Below, piece after piece: positions 25,696 through 35,374 of a DNA stretch of 64,000 nucleotides. Location: contig NZ_BEWM01000004.1 of NCBI RefSeq assembly GCF_002723935.1, positions 62,001 through 126,000 on the forward strand, read 5' to 3'. This stretch comes from Gluconobacter cerinus. Its GTDB lineage: Bacteria; Pseudomonadota; Alphaproteobacteria; Acetobacterales; Acetobacteraceae. A program made the translations under genes and the position numbers. The notes beneath the pieces are model-generated. The model was not told the DNA's origin. It ran no database searches and saw only the letters and a list, made by a program, of their open reading frames with translations. The number at the start of each line of letters is the position of its first letter. Position 1 is the stretch's first letter.

Positions 25696-28131
25696 ATGAA
25701 GAAACTCTCAATTCCTCTTGGTGTGATGTTGCTCACATGTACGGCGAGCCAGTTAGTCGCTATGCATGCTTATGCAGGCGATATGAAGCTGCATGGCGGA
25801 GATGCTCAGTCTCCTAAGAAAGCGAGCGTTCATATTACCTTCAAGAAGAAAAATGTCTCTCGCCCTAAAGAAGACGAGACGCTGATTGTTACAGGAACGC
25901 GTGACCCTCACCAGACTGTCCGAAAAAGCGCCAGCCCTATTCAGGTTGTGACGTCTGCAGAAATTTCCAGAACCGGTCAGTCCGACCTTCGTGACGCCCT
26001 CACACAGCTGACACCATCTCTGACGCGTGCTCCGCTGCTGATCGGGAATGCCAACATGGTGGATGTGCTTCGTCTGCGTGGCCTATCTCCAAATCATACC
26101 CTTATTCTTGTAGACGGGAAGCGTCGGCATTCCACTTCGGTCCTTTCGAACAATTCCGGGCCGCAGCAAGGATCAAACGGCGTCGATATCGACATGATCC
26201 CGATTTCGGCAATAGACCATGTGGAAATCCTTCAGGATGGTGCTGCGGCACTTTATGGTTCGGACGCTGTCGCAGGTGTCATCAATATCATTCTCAAGCA
26301 TCGCAAGTCTGGCATCACGATGCAGTCCACGAATGGTGGTCGTTATGCAGGGGATGGCTTTCAATCAGGTGAGTCGATCAATGCCGGTTTTGACCTGATG
26401 GGTCATGGGTTTTTCGATCTGAGTGCAGAATACAAATACCAGGACCATACGATCCGGAATTCGCCGGACAGTCGTACCGGAAAATACGATTTTAAAGATG
26501 AGGGAGACCCGCGGCAGCATCGGGGAACTCTGTCCTACAATATGCAGTATGACTTTCTTCCTGATCTGTCTCTGTATTCCTTTTCAACGTATGGGCATCG
26601 CTACGGCGAGAGTTACCAGGACGCGCGCGTCGCCTCCACGGATTGGCCCATGTATCCCAATGGCTTCAGCCCAAAGGAGAGCGTTACCGAAGATGATTAC
26701 AGCGTAACCTTAGGTCTAAAAGGAGAGAAATTCGGCTGGAACTGGGACCTCAGTACGACGTATGGCAGTGATCATACATCCATGGATCTCTTTAACACCG
26801 TCAATCCGTCGCTTTATGCTGCGACAGGTGCGTCACCGTCTCGGTTCCATGAAATGGCGTTTACAAACACGCAATGGACAAACGATTTCGGAATTCATCG
26901 CAGTTTCCACACGCCTCTTTTTGCTGGTCCGATTAATCTCGCGATGGGCGCGCAGTATCGATATGACGAATTCGATATTATGGCGGGTGATGCCAACTCA
27001 TATTATGGCACGGGACCGCAGGGTCTGCACGGACTGAGCCCTCAGAATGCGAGTGAGAGCAACCGTGATGTGACGGCAGGCTATGTCGAACTCTCTGCGC
27101 GGCCACTTAAAAACTGGCAGGTCGACTTTGCGGGCCGCTATGAATATTACACGGATGCCGGAGACACCACGACGGGTAAGGTCTCGACACGCTATGATTT
27201 CAATAAATATTTCGCTCTGCGGGGTACCATTTCCAACGGCTTTAGTGCGCCGTCGCTCCTGCAGGAGCATTGGTCCAACCTGTCTGTGGCACCGACTTAT
27301 GCGACAGGCTATTTGCCCGTTAACTCCGCTGGCGCGCGTTTAATTGGGGCGAAGCCACTCCATCCTGAGCATACGATGAGCTACAGCGCCGGGTTTACGC
27401 TGGATCCACTGCCGCGATTGCACATCACTGTTGATGCGTATCAGATTGCTATCAAAAACCGAATTCTGGCAGCTGGTGTCTATAACGGAGCCAATGCCAT
27501 TGAAGCCCTGCGTCTGAATGGCTTCTCCGTCCCGTCCACACTTGAGTCCAATGCTGTGACAGCATCCTATTATGCGAATGCAGCCAATACACGGACACGA
27601 GGGTTGGACGTCACAGCGCGTTATCAGACGCGGCTACAGAACTGGGGAAAGATTGACTGGGACGTAGCGCTCAATCTTAACGAAACCGACCTGACGCATG
27701 TTGGCAAAGACGGGAACGGCAATAGCCTTCTCAACTCCCAGCAGGCGGCCTACATCACAAGCTATACACCTAAGAACAAGCTGATTTTTGGTGGAACGTG
27801 GCAGTACAAGAAGCTCGGTGTCTCTGCGCATGAAGTCCGCTACGGACATGCCACATCGTCGCTGACTTATTACGAAGGGCCACTGGCCTACTCAAACACT
27901 GATTTCATGCGATATGTGAATAAGGCGCGGTTCGAGACCAATCTTGCCCTCTCCTATCAGGTCTTGCCGCAGCTTGGGCTGACGCTTGGGGGAAATAATG
28001 TCGGCAATGCAAAGCAACGCCGTATCCCAAAGGAGTTCCGTTATCTTGGAGCATTCCAATATGACTATCAGATCGAGCAACTTGGCTATAACGGCGGATA
28101 TTATTATCTACAGGCCAATCTGAATTTCTGA
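25696..28131 (+). CDS. TonB-dependent receptor upstream of nickel permease and urease
   Basis: An 811-residue receptor with signal peptide (LGVMLLTCTASQLVAMHAYA), TonB-box-like ETLIVTGTR, plug motifs LRLRGLSPNHTLILVDGKRR and EILQDGAAALYGSDAVAGVI, and a barrel ending in GYYYLQANLNF. It is paralogous to the receptor at 22748 but about 50 residues shorter, mainly in barrel loops. It ends 39 bases before the nickel/cobalt permease gene, with no clear terminator between them, so it may be co-transcribed with the permease and urease genes. That position raises the possibility that it imports nickel or a nickel chelate; H. pylori FrpB4 is the known precedent. Ligand assignment is inference. Confidence 0.92.
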   Translation: MKKLSIPLGVMLLTCTASQLVAMHAYAGDMKLHGGDAQSPKKASVHITFKKKNVSRPKEDETLIVTGTRDPHQTVRKSASPIQVVTSAEISRTGQSDLRDALTQLTPSLTRAPLLIGNANMVDVLRLRGLSPNHTLILVDGKRRHSTSVLSNNSGPQQGSNGVDIDMIPISAIDHVEILQDGAAALYGSDAVAGVINIILKHRKSGITMQSTNGGRYAGDGFQSGESINAGFDLMGHGFFDLSAEYKYQDHTIRNSPDSRTGKYDFKDEGDPRQHRGTLSYNMQYDFLPDLSLYSFSTYGHRYGESYQDARVASTDWPMYPNGFSPKESVTEDDYSVTLGLKGEKFGWNWDLSTTYGSDHTSMDLFNTVNPSLYAATGASPSRFHEMAFTNTQWTNDFGIHRSFHTPLFAGPINLAMGAQYRYDEFDIMAGDANSYYGTGPQGLHGLSPQNASESNRDVTAGYVELSARPLKNWQVDFAGRYEYYTDAGDTTTGKVSTRYDFNKYFALRGTISNGFSAPSLLQEHWSNLSVAPTYATGYLPVNSAGARLIGAKPLHPEHTMSYSAGFTLDPLPRLHITVDAYQIAIKNRILAAGVYNGANAIEALRLNGFSVPSTLESNAVTASYYANAANTRTRGLDVTARYQTRLQNWGKIDWDVALNLNETDLTHVGKDGNGNSLLNSQQAAYITSYTPKNKLIFGGTWQYKKLGVSAHEVRYGHATSSLTYYEGPLAYSNTDFMRYVNKARFETNLALSYQVLPQLGLTLGGNNVGNAKQRRIPKEFRYLGAFQYDYQIEQLGYNGGYYYLQANLNF

Positions 28132-28170
28132 GAATAAATCCCACCCGGATGATGTTGCCATTGTGGAAAA

Positions 28171-29232
28171 ATGCATGATGCGACATTGTCTTTGGGGAGC
28201 AATGATCGTCTTGTGAAACGACGAAAGCGCATGTCAGACAATGGGAGAGGCTCTCTGACAGATAACAGTGTCCGCCCATGTCCGCAGAGGCGTTCTTTGA
28301 TTGTGGGTCTTGTATTGATCAATGGCCTGGTATGGCTATTGGCCTTCATTTTCTTCCATGAAAATTCGCTCCTGCTGGGTGCAGCGGGTCTCTCCTATGG
28401 ACTGGGGCTGCGGCACGCTCTCGATGCAGACCATATTGCCGTTATCGACAATGTGACGAGAGCGGCTTTGCGGGAGAAGAGAGAAGCACGCGCCGCAGGT
28501 CTCTTCTTCTCGCTTGGGCACTCCACGATTGTCTGTCTGGCGACCCTCATCGTTGTTCTGGCCGGCCAGCGTTATCATACGCAGATAGACGCATTCGCAG
28601 TACACGGCGGCCTGTTCGGAACATGGGTTTCGGCGCTGTTCCTCTGCATGGTGGCCGTCATGAACGCACTGACTTTCCGCGATCTTTGGCGCAGACGGAA
28701 CGGCAGGGTTAATAATGGTCCAAGAGGACTATCTCGTATGCTGGAGCCTGTAATGCGTCAGGTGTCCGTCAGTTGGCATCTCTATCCAATCGGGTTTCTC
28801 TTTGGGCTAGGGTTTGATACGGCTTCCGAAATCAGCTTGCTAGGCATTTCCATCGTCCAGGGTGAGCATGGACTGCCGGTGTGGGAAATCATGATGTTCC
28901 CACTGCTTTTTACAGCCGGAATGGCGTTGCTGGACACTGCGGACAGTATGCTGATGCACGGTCTTTACAAAAGAGCCGAGCGTGGGACGGCCTCCAATCT
29001 CGCTTTAACCTTGGCATCCGTTATGCTGGCGTTTGTGATTGCGCTCATTGAAATAACCAACTTTTTTGGGGATAAGCTGCACGGACTGAGCATGCTCACA
29101 GATTTCGCGGGTTTCGTGTCAGCGCATTTTGAAATGATTGGCGCGTTTGTTTTCGGTGCGTCTGTTATTGGATGGATCTGGCTGAAGCCAGAACGTGAGA
29201 CAGGACTGGAAGACATGCGTGGGAATATCTGA
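28171..29232 (+). CDS. Nickel/cobalt transporter, NiCoT (HoxN/NixA) family
   Basis: A 353-residue inner-membrane permease with about eight helices. The family signature RHALDADHIAVIDN (residues 81-94) supplies His and Asp ligands in helix 2, and LGFDTASEI near 210 and ALLDTADSM near 255 are the other conserved NiCoT segments. It imports Ni2+ (or Co2+) at nanomolar levels. It lies between a TonB receptor and ureD, so its main job is probably nickel supply for urease. The start is uncertain: ATG 28171 is listed, but ATG 28231 would remove a basic 20-residue tail and still leave the first helix complete. Confidence 0.92.
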   Translation: MHDATLSLGSNDRLVKRRKRMSDNGRGSLTDNSVRPCPQRRSLIVGLVLINGLVWLLAFIFFHENSLLLGAAGLSYGLGLRHALDADHIAVIDNVTRAALREKREARAAGLFFSLGHSTIVCLATLIVVLAGQRYHTQIDAFAVHGGLFGTWVSALFLCMVAVMNALTFRDLWRRRNGRVNNGPRGLSRMLEPVMRQVSVSWHLYPIGFLFGLGFDTASEISLLGISIVQGEHGLPVWEIMMFPLLFTAGMALLDTADSMLMHGLYKRAERGTASNLALTLASVMLAFVIALIEITNFFGDKLHGLSMLTDFAGFVSAHFEMIGAFVFGASVIGWIWLKPERETGLEDMRGNI

Positions 29233-29283
29233 AATGCAGATTGACACGTCTTTTTGTCGACCAGGAAAATGCGGGAATTTCGC

Positions 29284-30111
29284 ATGACTGCTGCGGTTCT
29301 TCAGCGTGCCAGAGGGTGGTTTAGCCTGACTGCGAAACTGCGAGACGGAGCGACCGTATGCGGTGATCTGGAGCAGGGAGGATGTTGCCGTCTCTTGTTT
29401 CCGCGCGTGGATAAAGGCGCTCTGGAGGCGGTCACGGTCAATATTTCCGGTGGTATCGCAGGCGGAGATCGGATCGAAGGACGCATTATCTGTAGCCCCG
29501 ACACGGAACTACTGGTCACATCCCAAGCTGCAGAGCGCGTTTACCGAGCCCGCACAGCAGACAAGCCCTCAGAAATTCTCACCTCTTGCCATATCGCCAC
29601 GCAGGCACGTCTGGACTGGATACCTCATGGAACGATCTTTTTTGATGGTAGCCAGTTGCGACGTCATATGACGGTTGAGATGGAGGCTTCCTCCAGCTTT
29701 CTTTTTCTGGAAAGCCGTATGTTTGGGCGTATCGGCTCAGGAGAGGTCATGCAGGTGCTAAATCTTCGTGACCGGTTGACGGTTCGCCGGGATGGCCGTC
29801 TGATTCTGGAAGATCTTCTGCGGCTGGAGAGTTCGGATGTGGCGCCCCTCCTGGCACAAAAAGCGATAGCCAACGATCAGTTTGCGGTGGCCACACTGGT
29901 GCTGGTGTCACCTGCCGCAGAAGGGCTTCTTGTGCCTGTCAGGGAAAAGCTGGAGGCTGTCGGGCCGCATGAGTTTGCCGCATCAGCATGGAATGGCATG
30001 CTGATCATTCGCGGAGTAGCATCCAGCGGATGGTTGCTGGAAAAGACGATCAGACAGATCCTGCCGGTCCTGCGGGACGGGCGCCCCATGCCGGCCACAT
30101 GGCGGTCATGA
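29284..30111 (+). CDS. ureD: Urease accessory protein UreD
   Basis: A 275-residue urease maturation scaffold (UreD/UreH). It forms the UreD-UreF-UreG complex on apo-urease and provides the tunnel through which nickel reaches the active site. Diagnostic stretches are [13 protein letters not shown] near residue 55, [11 protein letters not shown] near 80 and [16 protein letters not shown] near 115. ATG 29284 is preferred because GGGA lies seven bases upstream; ATG 29269 and a start at 29254 are in frame and possible. It opens the ureDABCEFG set, 51 bases after the nickel permease. Its composition is intermediate between the permease gene and the GC-rich ureA-G block. Confidence 0.94.
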   Translation: MTAAVLQRARGWFSLTAKLRDGATVCGDLEQGGCCRLLFPRVDKGALEAVTVNISGGIAGGDRIEGRIICSPDTELLVTSQAAERVYRARTADKPSEILTSCHIATQARLDWIPHGTIFFDGSQLRRHMTVEMEASSSFLFLESRMFGRIGSGEVMQVLNLRDRLTVRRDGRLILEDLLRLESSDVAPLLAQKAIANDQFAVATLVLVSPAAEGLLVPVREKLEAVGPHEFAASAWNGMLIIRGVASSGWLLEKTIRQILPVLRDGRPMPATWRS

Positions 30112-30136
30112 CACAGAGTTCGGAACGGAGCAGGAC

Positions 30137-30439
30137 ATGAAACTTACCCCCCGGGAAAAGGACAAGCTGCTGGTGGCAATGGCGGCAAACGTCGCGCGCC
30201 GTCGGCTGGAACGCGGTGTCGTGCTCAATTATCCGGAAGCCGTGGCCCTCATCACCGATCACGTCGTCGAAGGCGCCCGGGATGGCCGGAGCGTTGCTGA
30301 ACTTATGGCCAGTGGCGGCCGCGTTCTGACGCGTGAACAGGTCATGCAGGGTGTGGCCGAAATGATTCATGACGTGCAGGTGGAAGCGACCTTTCCCGAT
30401 GGCACAAAGCTGGTGACCGTTCATGACCCGATACGCTGA
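30137..30439 (+). CDS. ureA: Urease gamma subunit UreA
   Basis: A 100-residue structural subunit of the (UreABC)3 urease, cytoplasmic. Typical sequence [40 protein letters not shown] and a C-terminal [18 protein letters not shown] are all present, and length matches the family. The start has GGAGCAGGAC just upstream. Its stop overlaps the ureB start by 17 bases. From here on, GC content rises sharply compared with the upstream permease gene. Confidence 0.97.
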   Translation: MKLTPREKDKLLVAMAANVARRRLERGVVLNYPEAVALITDHVVEGARDGRSVAELMASGGRVLTREQVMQGVAEMIHDVQVEATFPDGTKLVTVHDPIR

Positions 30440-30767
30440 ATCACTCGCAGCCGGTGCCATACCTGGAGAAATCCTGCCCGCCGAAGGCGAGATCGTGCTC
30501 AACGAAGGCCAGCCGCGCCAGACGCTTCTGGTGACCAATACTGGCGACCGGCCGGTGCAGGTCGGCAGCCATTATCATTTTGCCGAGGTCAACCCAGCCC
30601 TGAAATTCGACCGCGCGCAGGCCACAGGCTGGCGTCTGGACGTTGCGTCGGGCGGGGCCATTCGGTTTGAACCAGGGCAGGACCGCGAAGTCACGCTCGT
30701 CCCCCTGCGCGGCCTGCGGCGCGTCGTGGGCTTCCGGGGCGATGTCATGGGGAGTGTGGATCAGTGA
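30423..30767 (+). CDS. ureB: Urease beta subunit UreB
   Basis: A 114-residue structural subunit. It shows [17 protein letters not shown], the conserved [20 protein letters not shown] stretch, and [12 protein letters not shown] near the end. ATG 30423 lies within the end of ureA; a shorter form beginning just before IPGEI would match the most common family start, but no start codon is placed there. Forms the collar around the catalytic UreC. The stop codon TGA shares a base with the ureC ATG (TGATG). Confidence 0.96.
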   Translation: MTRYAESLAAGAIPGEILPAEGEIVLNEGQPRQTLLVTNTGDRPVQVGSHYHFAEVNPALKFDRAQATGWRLDVASGGAIRFEPGQDREVTLVPLRGLRRVVGFRGDVMGSVDQ

Positions 30768-32470
30768 TGCGTCTTTCCAGACCTGACTATGTCGGACAGT
30801 TCGGCCCCACGGTCGGCGACCGCCTGCGCCTCGCCGATACAGCCCTTCTGGTCGAGATCGAGCGCGACTACACGACCTATGGCGAGGAAGTCCGCTTCGG
30901 CGGCGGCAAAACCATCCGCGACGGCATGGGCCAGTCGCAGGTCACGCGGGCCGAAGGGGCGGCGGATACTGTCATTACCAATGCGGTGATTATCGACCAT
31001 TGGGGTATCGTCAAGGCCGACGTTTCGATCCGCGAGGGACGGATCGCGGCCATCGGCAAGGCAGGCAACCCCGATATCCAGCCAGGTGTGGACATCATTA
31101 TTGGTCCGGGCACCGAAATCATCGCGGGCGAAGGCAAGATCCTGACCGCCGGCGGGATCGACAGCCACATCCATTTCATCTGCCCGCAGCAGATCGAGGA
31201 AGCACTGGCATCGGGCATCACGACCATGCTCGGCGGCGGTACCGGCCCTGCCACCGGCACGGCCGCCACAACCTGCACACCCGGCCCCTGGCATCTGGCG
31301 CGGATGCTTCAGGCGGCGGAAGCCTTCCCGGTCAATCTGGCGTTCGCGGGCAAGGGCAACGCCTCCCGCCCGGATGGGCTGGAGGAAATGGTGCGCGCCG
31401 GGGCCTGCTGCCTCAAACTGCATGAAGACTGGGGCTCAACCCCCGCCGCCATCGACTGCTGCCTGAGCGTTGCGGACCGCATGGACGTGCAGGTCATGAT
31501 CCATACCGATACGCTGAACGAAAGCGGCTTCGTCGAGGACACGATCGCCGCCTTTCAGGGCCGCACGATCCACGCCTTCCATACGGAAGGCGCGGGCGGA
31601 GGCCATGCGCCGGACATCATCCGCGTGGCAGGCCTGCCCAACGTGCTGCCGTCTTCGACAAACCCCACGCGTCCGTTCACCGTCAATACGCTGGACGAAC
31701 ATCTGGACATGCTGATGGTCTGCCATCACCTGGACCAGCGGGTGCCGGAAGACATCGCCTTTGCCGAAAGCCGCATCCGTCGTGAGACGATTGCTGCGGA
31801 GGACATCTTTCATGACATGGGCGTGCTGTCGATGATGTCATCAGACAGTCAGGCCATGGGACGTGTGGGTGAGGTTCCACTGCGGACCTGGCAGACGGCG
31901 CATAAAATGAAGGTCCAGCGCGGCGCACTTCTGGGGGATGGCGCTGCGGATAATGCCCGCGTGAAGCGCTATATCGCCAAATACACCATCAATCCCGCTA
32001 TCTCCCATGGACTGTCCCATGAAGTCGGATCAATCGAAGTCGGCAAGCTCGCGGATCTGGTCCTGTGGGAACCCGCTTTCTTCGGCGTCAAACCCGATCT
32101 GGTCATCAAGGGCGGCGCCATCGTCTATGCGATGATGGGCGATCCCAACGCCTCGATCCCCACACCGCAGCCCGTGCATGGCCGCATGATGTTCGGCGGC
32201 TATGGCGGCGCGCTGACCCATACCAGCCTGACCTTCGTGTCACAGGCCGCGCTGGAAGACGATGTTGGCAAAAAGCTGGGTCTGCGTCGGCCGCTCTCGG
32301 CCGTCTCGAACGTGCGTGGCGGGATTGGCAAACGCAGCATGATCCATAACGACGCCATGCCCCATATTGAAGTCGACCCCGAAACCTATGAAGTGCGGGC
32401 CGATGGCGTGCTCCTGACCTGCGAGCCCGCCGAAGTCCTGCCCATGGCCCAGAGGTATTTCCTGTTCTGA
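30767..32470 (+). CDS. ureC: Urease alpha (catalytic) subunit UreC
   Basis: A 567-residue amidohydrolase that hydrolyses urea to ammonia and carbamate using two nickel ions. Counting from ATG 30767, the nickel ligands fall at the Klebsiella positions: His134 and His136 in GIDSHIHF, the carbamylated Lys217 in CLKLHEDWG, His246 in MIHTDTL and His272 in [10 protein letters not shown]. The mobile flap [20 protein letters not shown] follows, with the last Asp ligand near 360 (SSDSQAMGR). A GTG at 30764 is an alternative start one codon earlier. All key residues are intact, so the enzyme should be active if nickel is loaded. It is among the most GC-rich genes of the window. Confidence 0.98.
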   Translation: MRLSRPDYVGQFGPTVGDRLRLADTALLVEIERDYTTYGEEVRFGGGKTIRDGMGQSQVTRAEGAADTVITNAVIIDHWGIVKADVSIREGRIAAIGKAGNPDIQPGVDIIIGPGTEIIAGEGKILTAGGIDSHIHFICPQQIEEALASGITTMLGGGTGPATGTAATTCTPGPWHLARMLQAAEAFPVNLAFAGKGNASRPDGLEEMVRAGACCLKLHEDWGSTPAAIDCCLSVADRMDVQVMIHTDTLNESGFVEDTIAAFQGRTIHAFHTEGAGGGHAPDIIRVAGLPNVLPSSTNPTRPFTVNTLDEHLDMLMVCHHLDQRVPEDIAFAESRIRRETIAAEDIFHDMGVLSMMSSDSQAMGRVGEVPLRTWQTAHKMKVQRGALLGDGAADNARVKRYIAKYTINPAISHGLSHEVGSIEVGKLADLVLWEPAFFGVKPDLVIKGGAIVYAMMGDPNASIPTPQPVHGRMMFGGYGGALTHTSLTFVSQAALEDDVGKKLGLRRPLSAVSNVRGGIGKRSMIHNDAMPHIEVDPETYEVRADGVLLTCEPAEVLPMAQRYFLF

Positions 32471-32964
32471 TGACCCAAATCCTGGATATCCTTCCCGCCG
32501 GAAGCTGGCCCGAAACTGAGGCCAGCGGCACCTTCGTCGCCGATTATGAAGGGCGACACCGTCGCCGGATGATGCTGACCCTGCAAAACGGTGAGAAAAT
32601 CCGGCTGGAGCTGGAACATGCCCGTTTGCTTCAGGCCGGGGAAGGGCTGCGCCTGGAGGATGGCCGCATCATCCGCGTGGAAGCCCTGCCCGAAGAGCTG
32701 ATGGAAGTCACGGCCCATAGCCCCCTGCAACTACTTCAGCTTGCGTGGCATCTGGGCAACCGCCACCTGGCCGCCGCGATTGCCGAACATCGCATCCTCG
32801 TGCGCTACGATCACGTCATCGCCGACATGATCCACGGTCTGGGCGGCCATGTGCGCCGGGTGGAAGCACCGTTCGACCCGGAAAGCGGGGCCTATGCTTC
32901 CCGCTCGGGCGGCCACGAACCGCACCATCACGGGGACGGGCACCATCACCACACGCATGACTGA
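32470..32964 (+). CDS. ureE: Urease nickel metallochaperone UreE
   Basis: A 164-residue chaperone that binds nickel and delivers it to UreG. The N-terminal peptide-binding domain (HRRRMMLTLQNGEKIRLELE) is followed by the metal domain with LAWHLGNRH near residue 97, which contains the conserved dimer-interface His. The last 17 residues are His-rich (nine His, in [16 protein letters not shown]), a nickel store as in Klebsiella UreE. ATG 32470 shares its A with the last base of the ureC stop, and ureE overlaps ureF by eight bases. Confidence 0.95.
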   Translation: MTQILDILPAGSWPETEASGTFVADYEGRHRRRMMLTLQNGEKIRLELEHARLLQAGEGLRLEDGRIIRVEALPEELMEVTAHSPLQLLQLAWHLGNRHLAAAIAEHRILVRYDHVIADMIHGLGGHVRRVEAPFDPESGAYASRSGGHEPHHHGDGHHHHTHD

Positions 32965-33649
32965 AACCCCGCTCCCGCAGACAGGCGCCGCCTTCCTGCG
33001 CCTCCTGTCATGGGTGTCGCCAGCCTTTCCAACGGGCGGATACGCCTACAGCCACGGTCTGGAATGGGCGGTGGAAAGCGGAGACGTCACGGATGTCGCC
33101 ACACTCTGCGACTGGATTGGCTGCCTCCTGGAGCACGGCGCGCCGGGCAGCGACCTGATCATCCTTCAGGAGGCCTGGAGCGCCGCGCACGACATGCCCC
33201 GCCTGCGTGCTCTGGCGGAATTTGCCTGCGCCTGCGCCTCATCGCGGGAGCGGTATGACGAAACAGTCTATCAGGGCGAAGCCTTCCTCAAGGCCGCATC
33301 CGTCTGGCCGGTCACGCCCGATCCGTCCGAACTGCGCGGCACGCGCTGGCCGCTGCCGGTCGCGCAGGGGCTGGTCTTCCGGCGCGGCGGCATCACGCGC
33401 GAGCAGGCGCTGCTGTCGGGTGGATACACCACCATCGCCGCCCTTGTCTCCGCGGCGGTGCGTCTGGTCCCACTCCCACTCGGGCAGACGGACGGCCTGC
33501 ACGCTCTGGCCCGGCTGGAACCGCGTCTCTCACGCGCCATGAATGTTACGGAACATCGGACCCTGGACGATGTCGGGGGCGCGTGCTTCCGCTCCGACCT
33601 CGCGGCCATGCATCACGAAACCCAGACAACGAGGTTGTTCAGAACATGA
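32957..33649 (+). CDS. ureF: Urease accessory protein UreF
   Basis: A 230-residue all-helical protein that links UreD and UreG and gates GTP hydrolysis during nickel insertion. The start is set at ATG 32957 ([19 protein letters not shown]), which overlaps the end of ureE by eight bases; an open frame extending upstream is only the shadow of ureE. Family motifs: [20 protein letters not shown] near residue 25, [14 protein letters not shown] near 120, and a C-terminal LFRT tail. Stop overlaps the ureG start (ATGA). Confidence 0.95.
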   Translation: MTETPLPQTGAAFLRLLSWVSPAFPTGGYAYSHGLEWAVESGDVTDVATLCDWIGCLLEHGAPGSDLIILQEAWSAAHDMPRLRALAEFACACASSRERYDETVYQGEAFLKAASVWPVTPDPSELRGTRWPLPVAQGLVFRRGGITREQALLSGGYTTIAALVSAAVRLVPLPLGQTDGLHALARLEPRLSRAMNVTEHRTLDDVGGACFRSDLAAMHHETQTTRLFRT

Positions 33650-34260
33650 CAAAAGCAAAACACGGGCCGCTGCGGGTCGGCGTCGGCGGACCGGTGGGGA
33701 CGGGCAAGACCGCCCTGATGGATGCCCTGTGCCGGACCTTCCGCGACGAGTACAACATCGCCGCCATCACGAACGACATCTATACGCGCGAAGACGCCGA
33801 GTTCCTGACCCGCGCGGGCTCCCTCCCGCCGGAACGGATCAAGGGGATCGAAACGGGCGGCTGCCCCCATACGGCCATCCGCGAAGACGCCAGCATCAAT
33901 CTGGCGGGCATCGCCGAACTGACGGAACGCTTCGAGGGGCTGGATCTGGTTCTGGTGGAAAGCGGCGGCGATAATCTGGCCGCGACCTTCAGCCCCGAAC
34001 TGGCGGACCTGACGATCTATGTGATTGATGTCTCGGCAGGGGACAAGATTCCCCGCAAGGGTGGGCCCGGTATTACCCGGAGCGACCTTCTGGTCATCAA
34101 CAAGATCGATCTCGCACCCTATGTCGGTGCCGATCTGGGTGTTATGGACCGCGATAGCAAAAAGATGCGCGGTGCGCGGCCGTTTGTTTTCGCCAATATC
34201 CGCGCTGGCGAGGGCGTGCCCGAAATCGCCCGTTTCATCGTCGAGCAGGGCGGCCTCTAA
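33646..34260 (+). CDS. ureG: Urease GTPase UreG
   Basis: A 204-residue SIMIBI-class GTPase. It contains the P-loop [14 protein letters not shown] (residues 12-25), the nickel-binding [13 protein letters not shown] (Cys-Pro-His), [17 protein letters not shown], and the NKID specificity motif. ATG 33646 overlaps the ureF stop by four bases. Nickel- and GTP-dependent dimerisation drives loading of urease. It is the last urease gene and is followed directly by a strong hairpin shared with the convergent opine operon. Confidence 0.97.
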   Translation: MTKAKHGPLRVGVGGPVGTGKTALMDALCRTFRDEYNIAAITNDIYTREDAEFLTRAGSLPPERIKGIETGGCPHTAIREDASINLAGIAELTERFEGLDLVLVESGGDNLAATFSPELADLTIYVIDVSAGDKIPRKGGPGITRSDLLVINKIDLAPYVGADLGVMDRDSKKMRGARPFVFANIRAGEGVPEIARFIVEQGGL

Positions 34261-34268
34261 GGCCTGAT

Positions 34269-34293
34269 CTGGCTGCCTCGTGGAGGCAGCCAG
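34269..34293. terminator. Bidirectional hairpin between urease and opine operons
   Basis: CTGGCTGCCTC (34269-34279) and GAGGCAGCCAG (34283-34293) form a perfect 11-pair stem with a three-base loop. It sits between the ureG stop (34260) and the convergent ornithine cyclodeaminase stop (34303). There is no long T-run on either side, but the position suggests two-way termination. Confidence 0.75.
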
Positions 34294-34302
34294 AATACTG
34301 TT

Positions 34303-35373
34303 TCAGGGCGTGTCCGTGCCCTTGGAGCGCTGAAGCATCCCGAACAGATCGCGCGGATCATCAGGATCGGCCACCATGTCGAGCTTTTCGTACAGACCGG
34401 TTGCTTCCAGCTTGTCGCGAACATAGCGCAGGGCGGAGAAGTCCTCGATTGCGAAACCTACGGAATCAAACAGCGTGATCTGGCTGTCACTGGCGCGGCC
34501 TTTGGCCTCACCGTTAATGACCTGCCACAGCTCCGTGACGGGATGGTCTTCCGGAAGCTGCTGGATTTCACCTTCAATGCGCGTCTGAGGCGGATATTCC
34601 GCAAAAATCGTGGAACGCAGCAGAATATCGCGCTGAAGTTCTGTCTTGCCCGGGCAGTCACCACCAACGGCGTTAATATGAATGCCAGCACCGACCATAT
34701 TGTCGGACAAAATTGTTGCGCATTGCTTGTCCGCTGTGACGGTCGTGATGATGTCGGCGCCTTCTACGGCCTCCTCACTGGTCTTGCAGATTGTAATGTC
34801 AAAGCCCTGTCCGCTCAGGTTACGGGCACATTTTTCCGAAGCTGCCCGGTCGAGATCATACAGACGCAGCGCTTGAATGCCGACAATTTCGCGAAAGGCC
34901 ATGGCCTGGAATTCAGACTGTGCGCCGTTTCCGATGATGGCCATTGTCTTGGCGTTTGCCGGAGCCAGATATTTTGCTGCCATGGCGGATGTTGCTGCCG
35001 TGCGAAGCGCGGTCAGCAGTGTCATTTCGGACAGGAGTACCGGGTAGCCAGATGCGACATCCGCCAGCATACCAAAGGCCGTTACGGTCTGAAGACCTTC
35101 CTTCATGTTCTTCGGATGGCCGTTGACGTATTTGAACCCGTATAGGCTGCTGTCGCTCGTGGGCATCAGTTCGATGACGCCTTCGGCGGAGTGAGCGGCT
35201 ACACGCGGGGTTTTGTCGAATTCAGGCCAGCGCTTGAAGTCAGCCTCCAGATATTCTCCAAGTTCGCGCAGAAAGGTCTCAATCCCGATCGTATGGACGA
35301 GCGCCATCATGTTCTGGACCGACACGAACGGCACAAAGGCGAGATGTGAAGGGGCGGGAGCAGAAAAAGGCAT
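34303..35373 (-). CDS. ocd: Ornithine cyclodeaminase
   Basis: A 356-residue enzyme of the ornithine cyclodeaminase/mu-crystallin family, converting L-ornithine to L-proline and ammonia with bound NAD. The Rossmann motif AIIGNGAQSEFQAMAF lies near residue 135. VLLSEMTLLTALRTAATSAM near 105 includes the substrate-binding Arg, and VGGDCPGKTEL near 230 carries the catalytic Asp region (H-x-NAVGGDCPGKTEL is the OCD form, unlike alanine dehydrogenase relatives). ATG 35373 is used, one base after the arginase stop, with AAGGA ten bases upstream. It is the last gene of the nine-gene operon and acts directly after arginase, as ocd does in Agrobacterium opine operons. Confidence 0.93.
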   Translation of the reverse strand: MPFSAPAPSHLAFVPFVSVQNMMALVHTIGIETFLRELGEYLEADFKRWPEFDKTPRVAAHSAEGVIELMPTSDSSLYGFKYVNGHPKNMKEGLQTVTAFGMLADVASGYPVLLSEMTLLTALRTAATSAMAAKYLAPANAKTMAIIGNGAQSEFQAMAFREIVGIQALRLYDLDRAASEKCARNLSGQGFDITICKTSEEAVEGADIITTVTADKQCATILSDNMVGAGIHINAVGGDCPGKTELQRDILLRSTIFAEYPPQTRIEGEIQQLPEDHPVTELWQVINGEAKGRASDSQITLFDSVGFAIEDFSALRYVRDKLEATGLYEKLDMVADPDDPRDLFGMLQRSKGTDTP

Positions 35374-35374
35374 C

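Noticed and set aside
30761-31423. 220-codon minus-strand open frame
   Set aside because: Antisense to ureC; long only because of high third-position GC.
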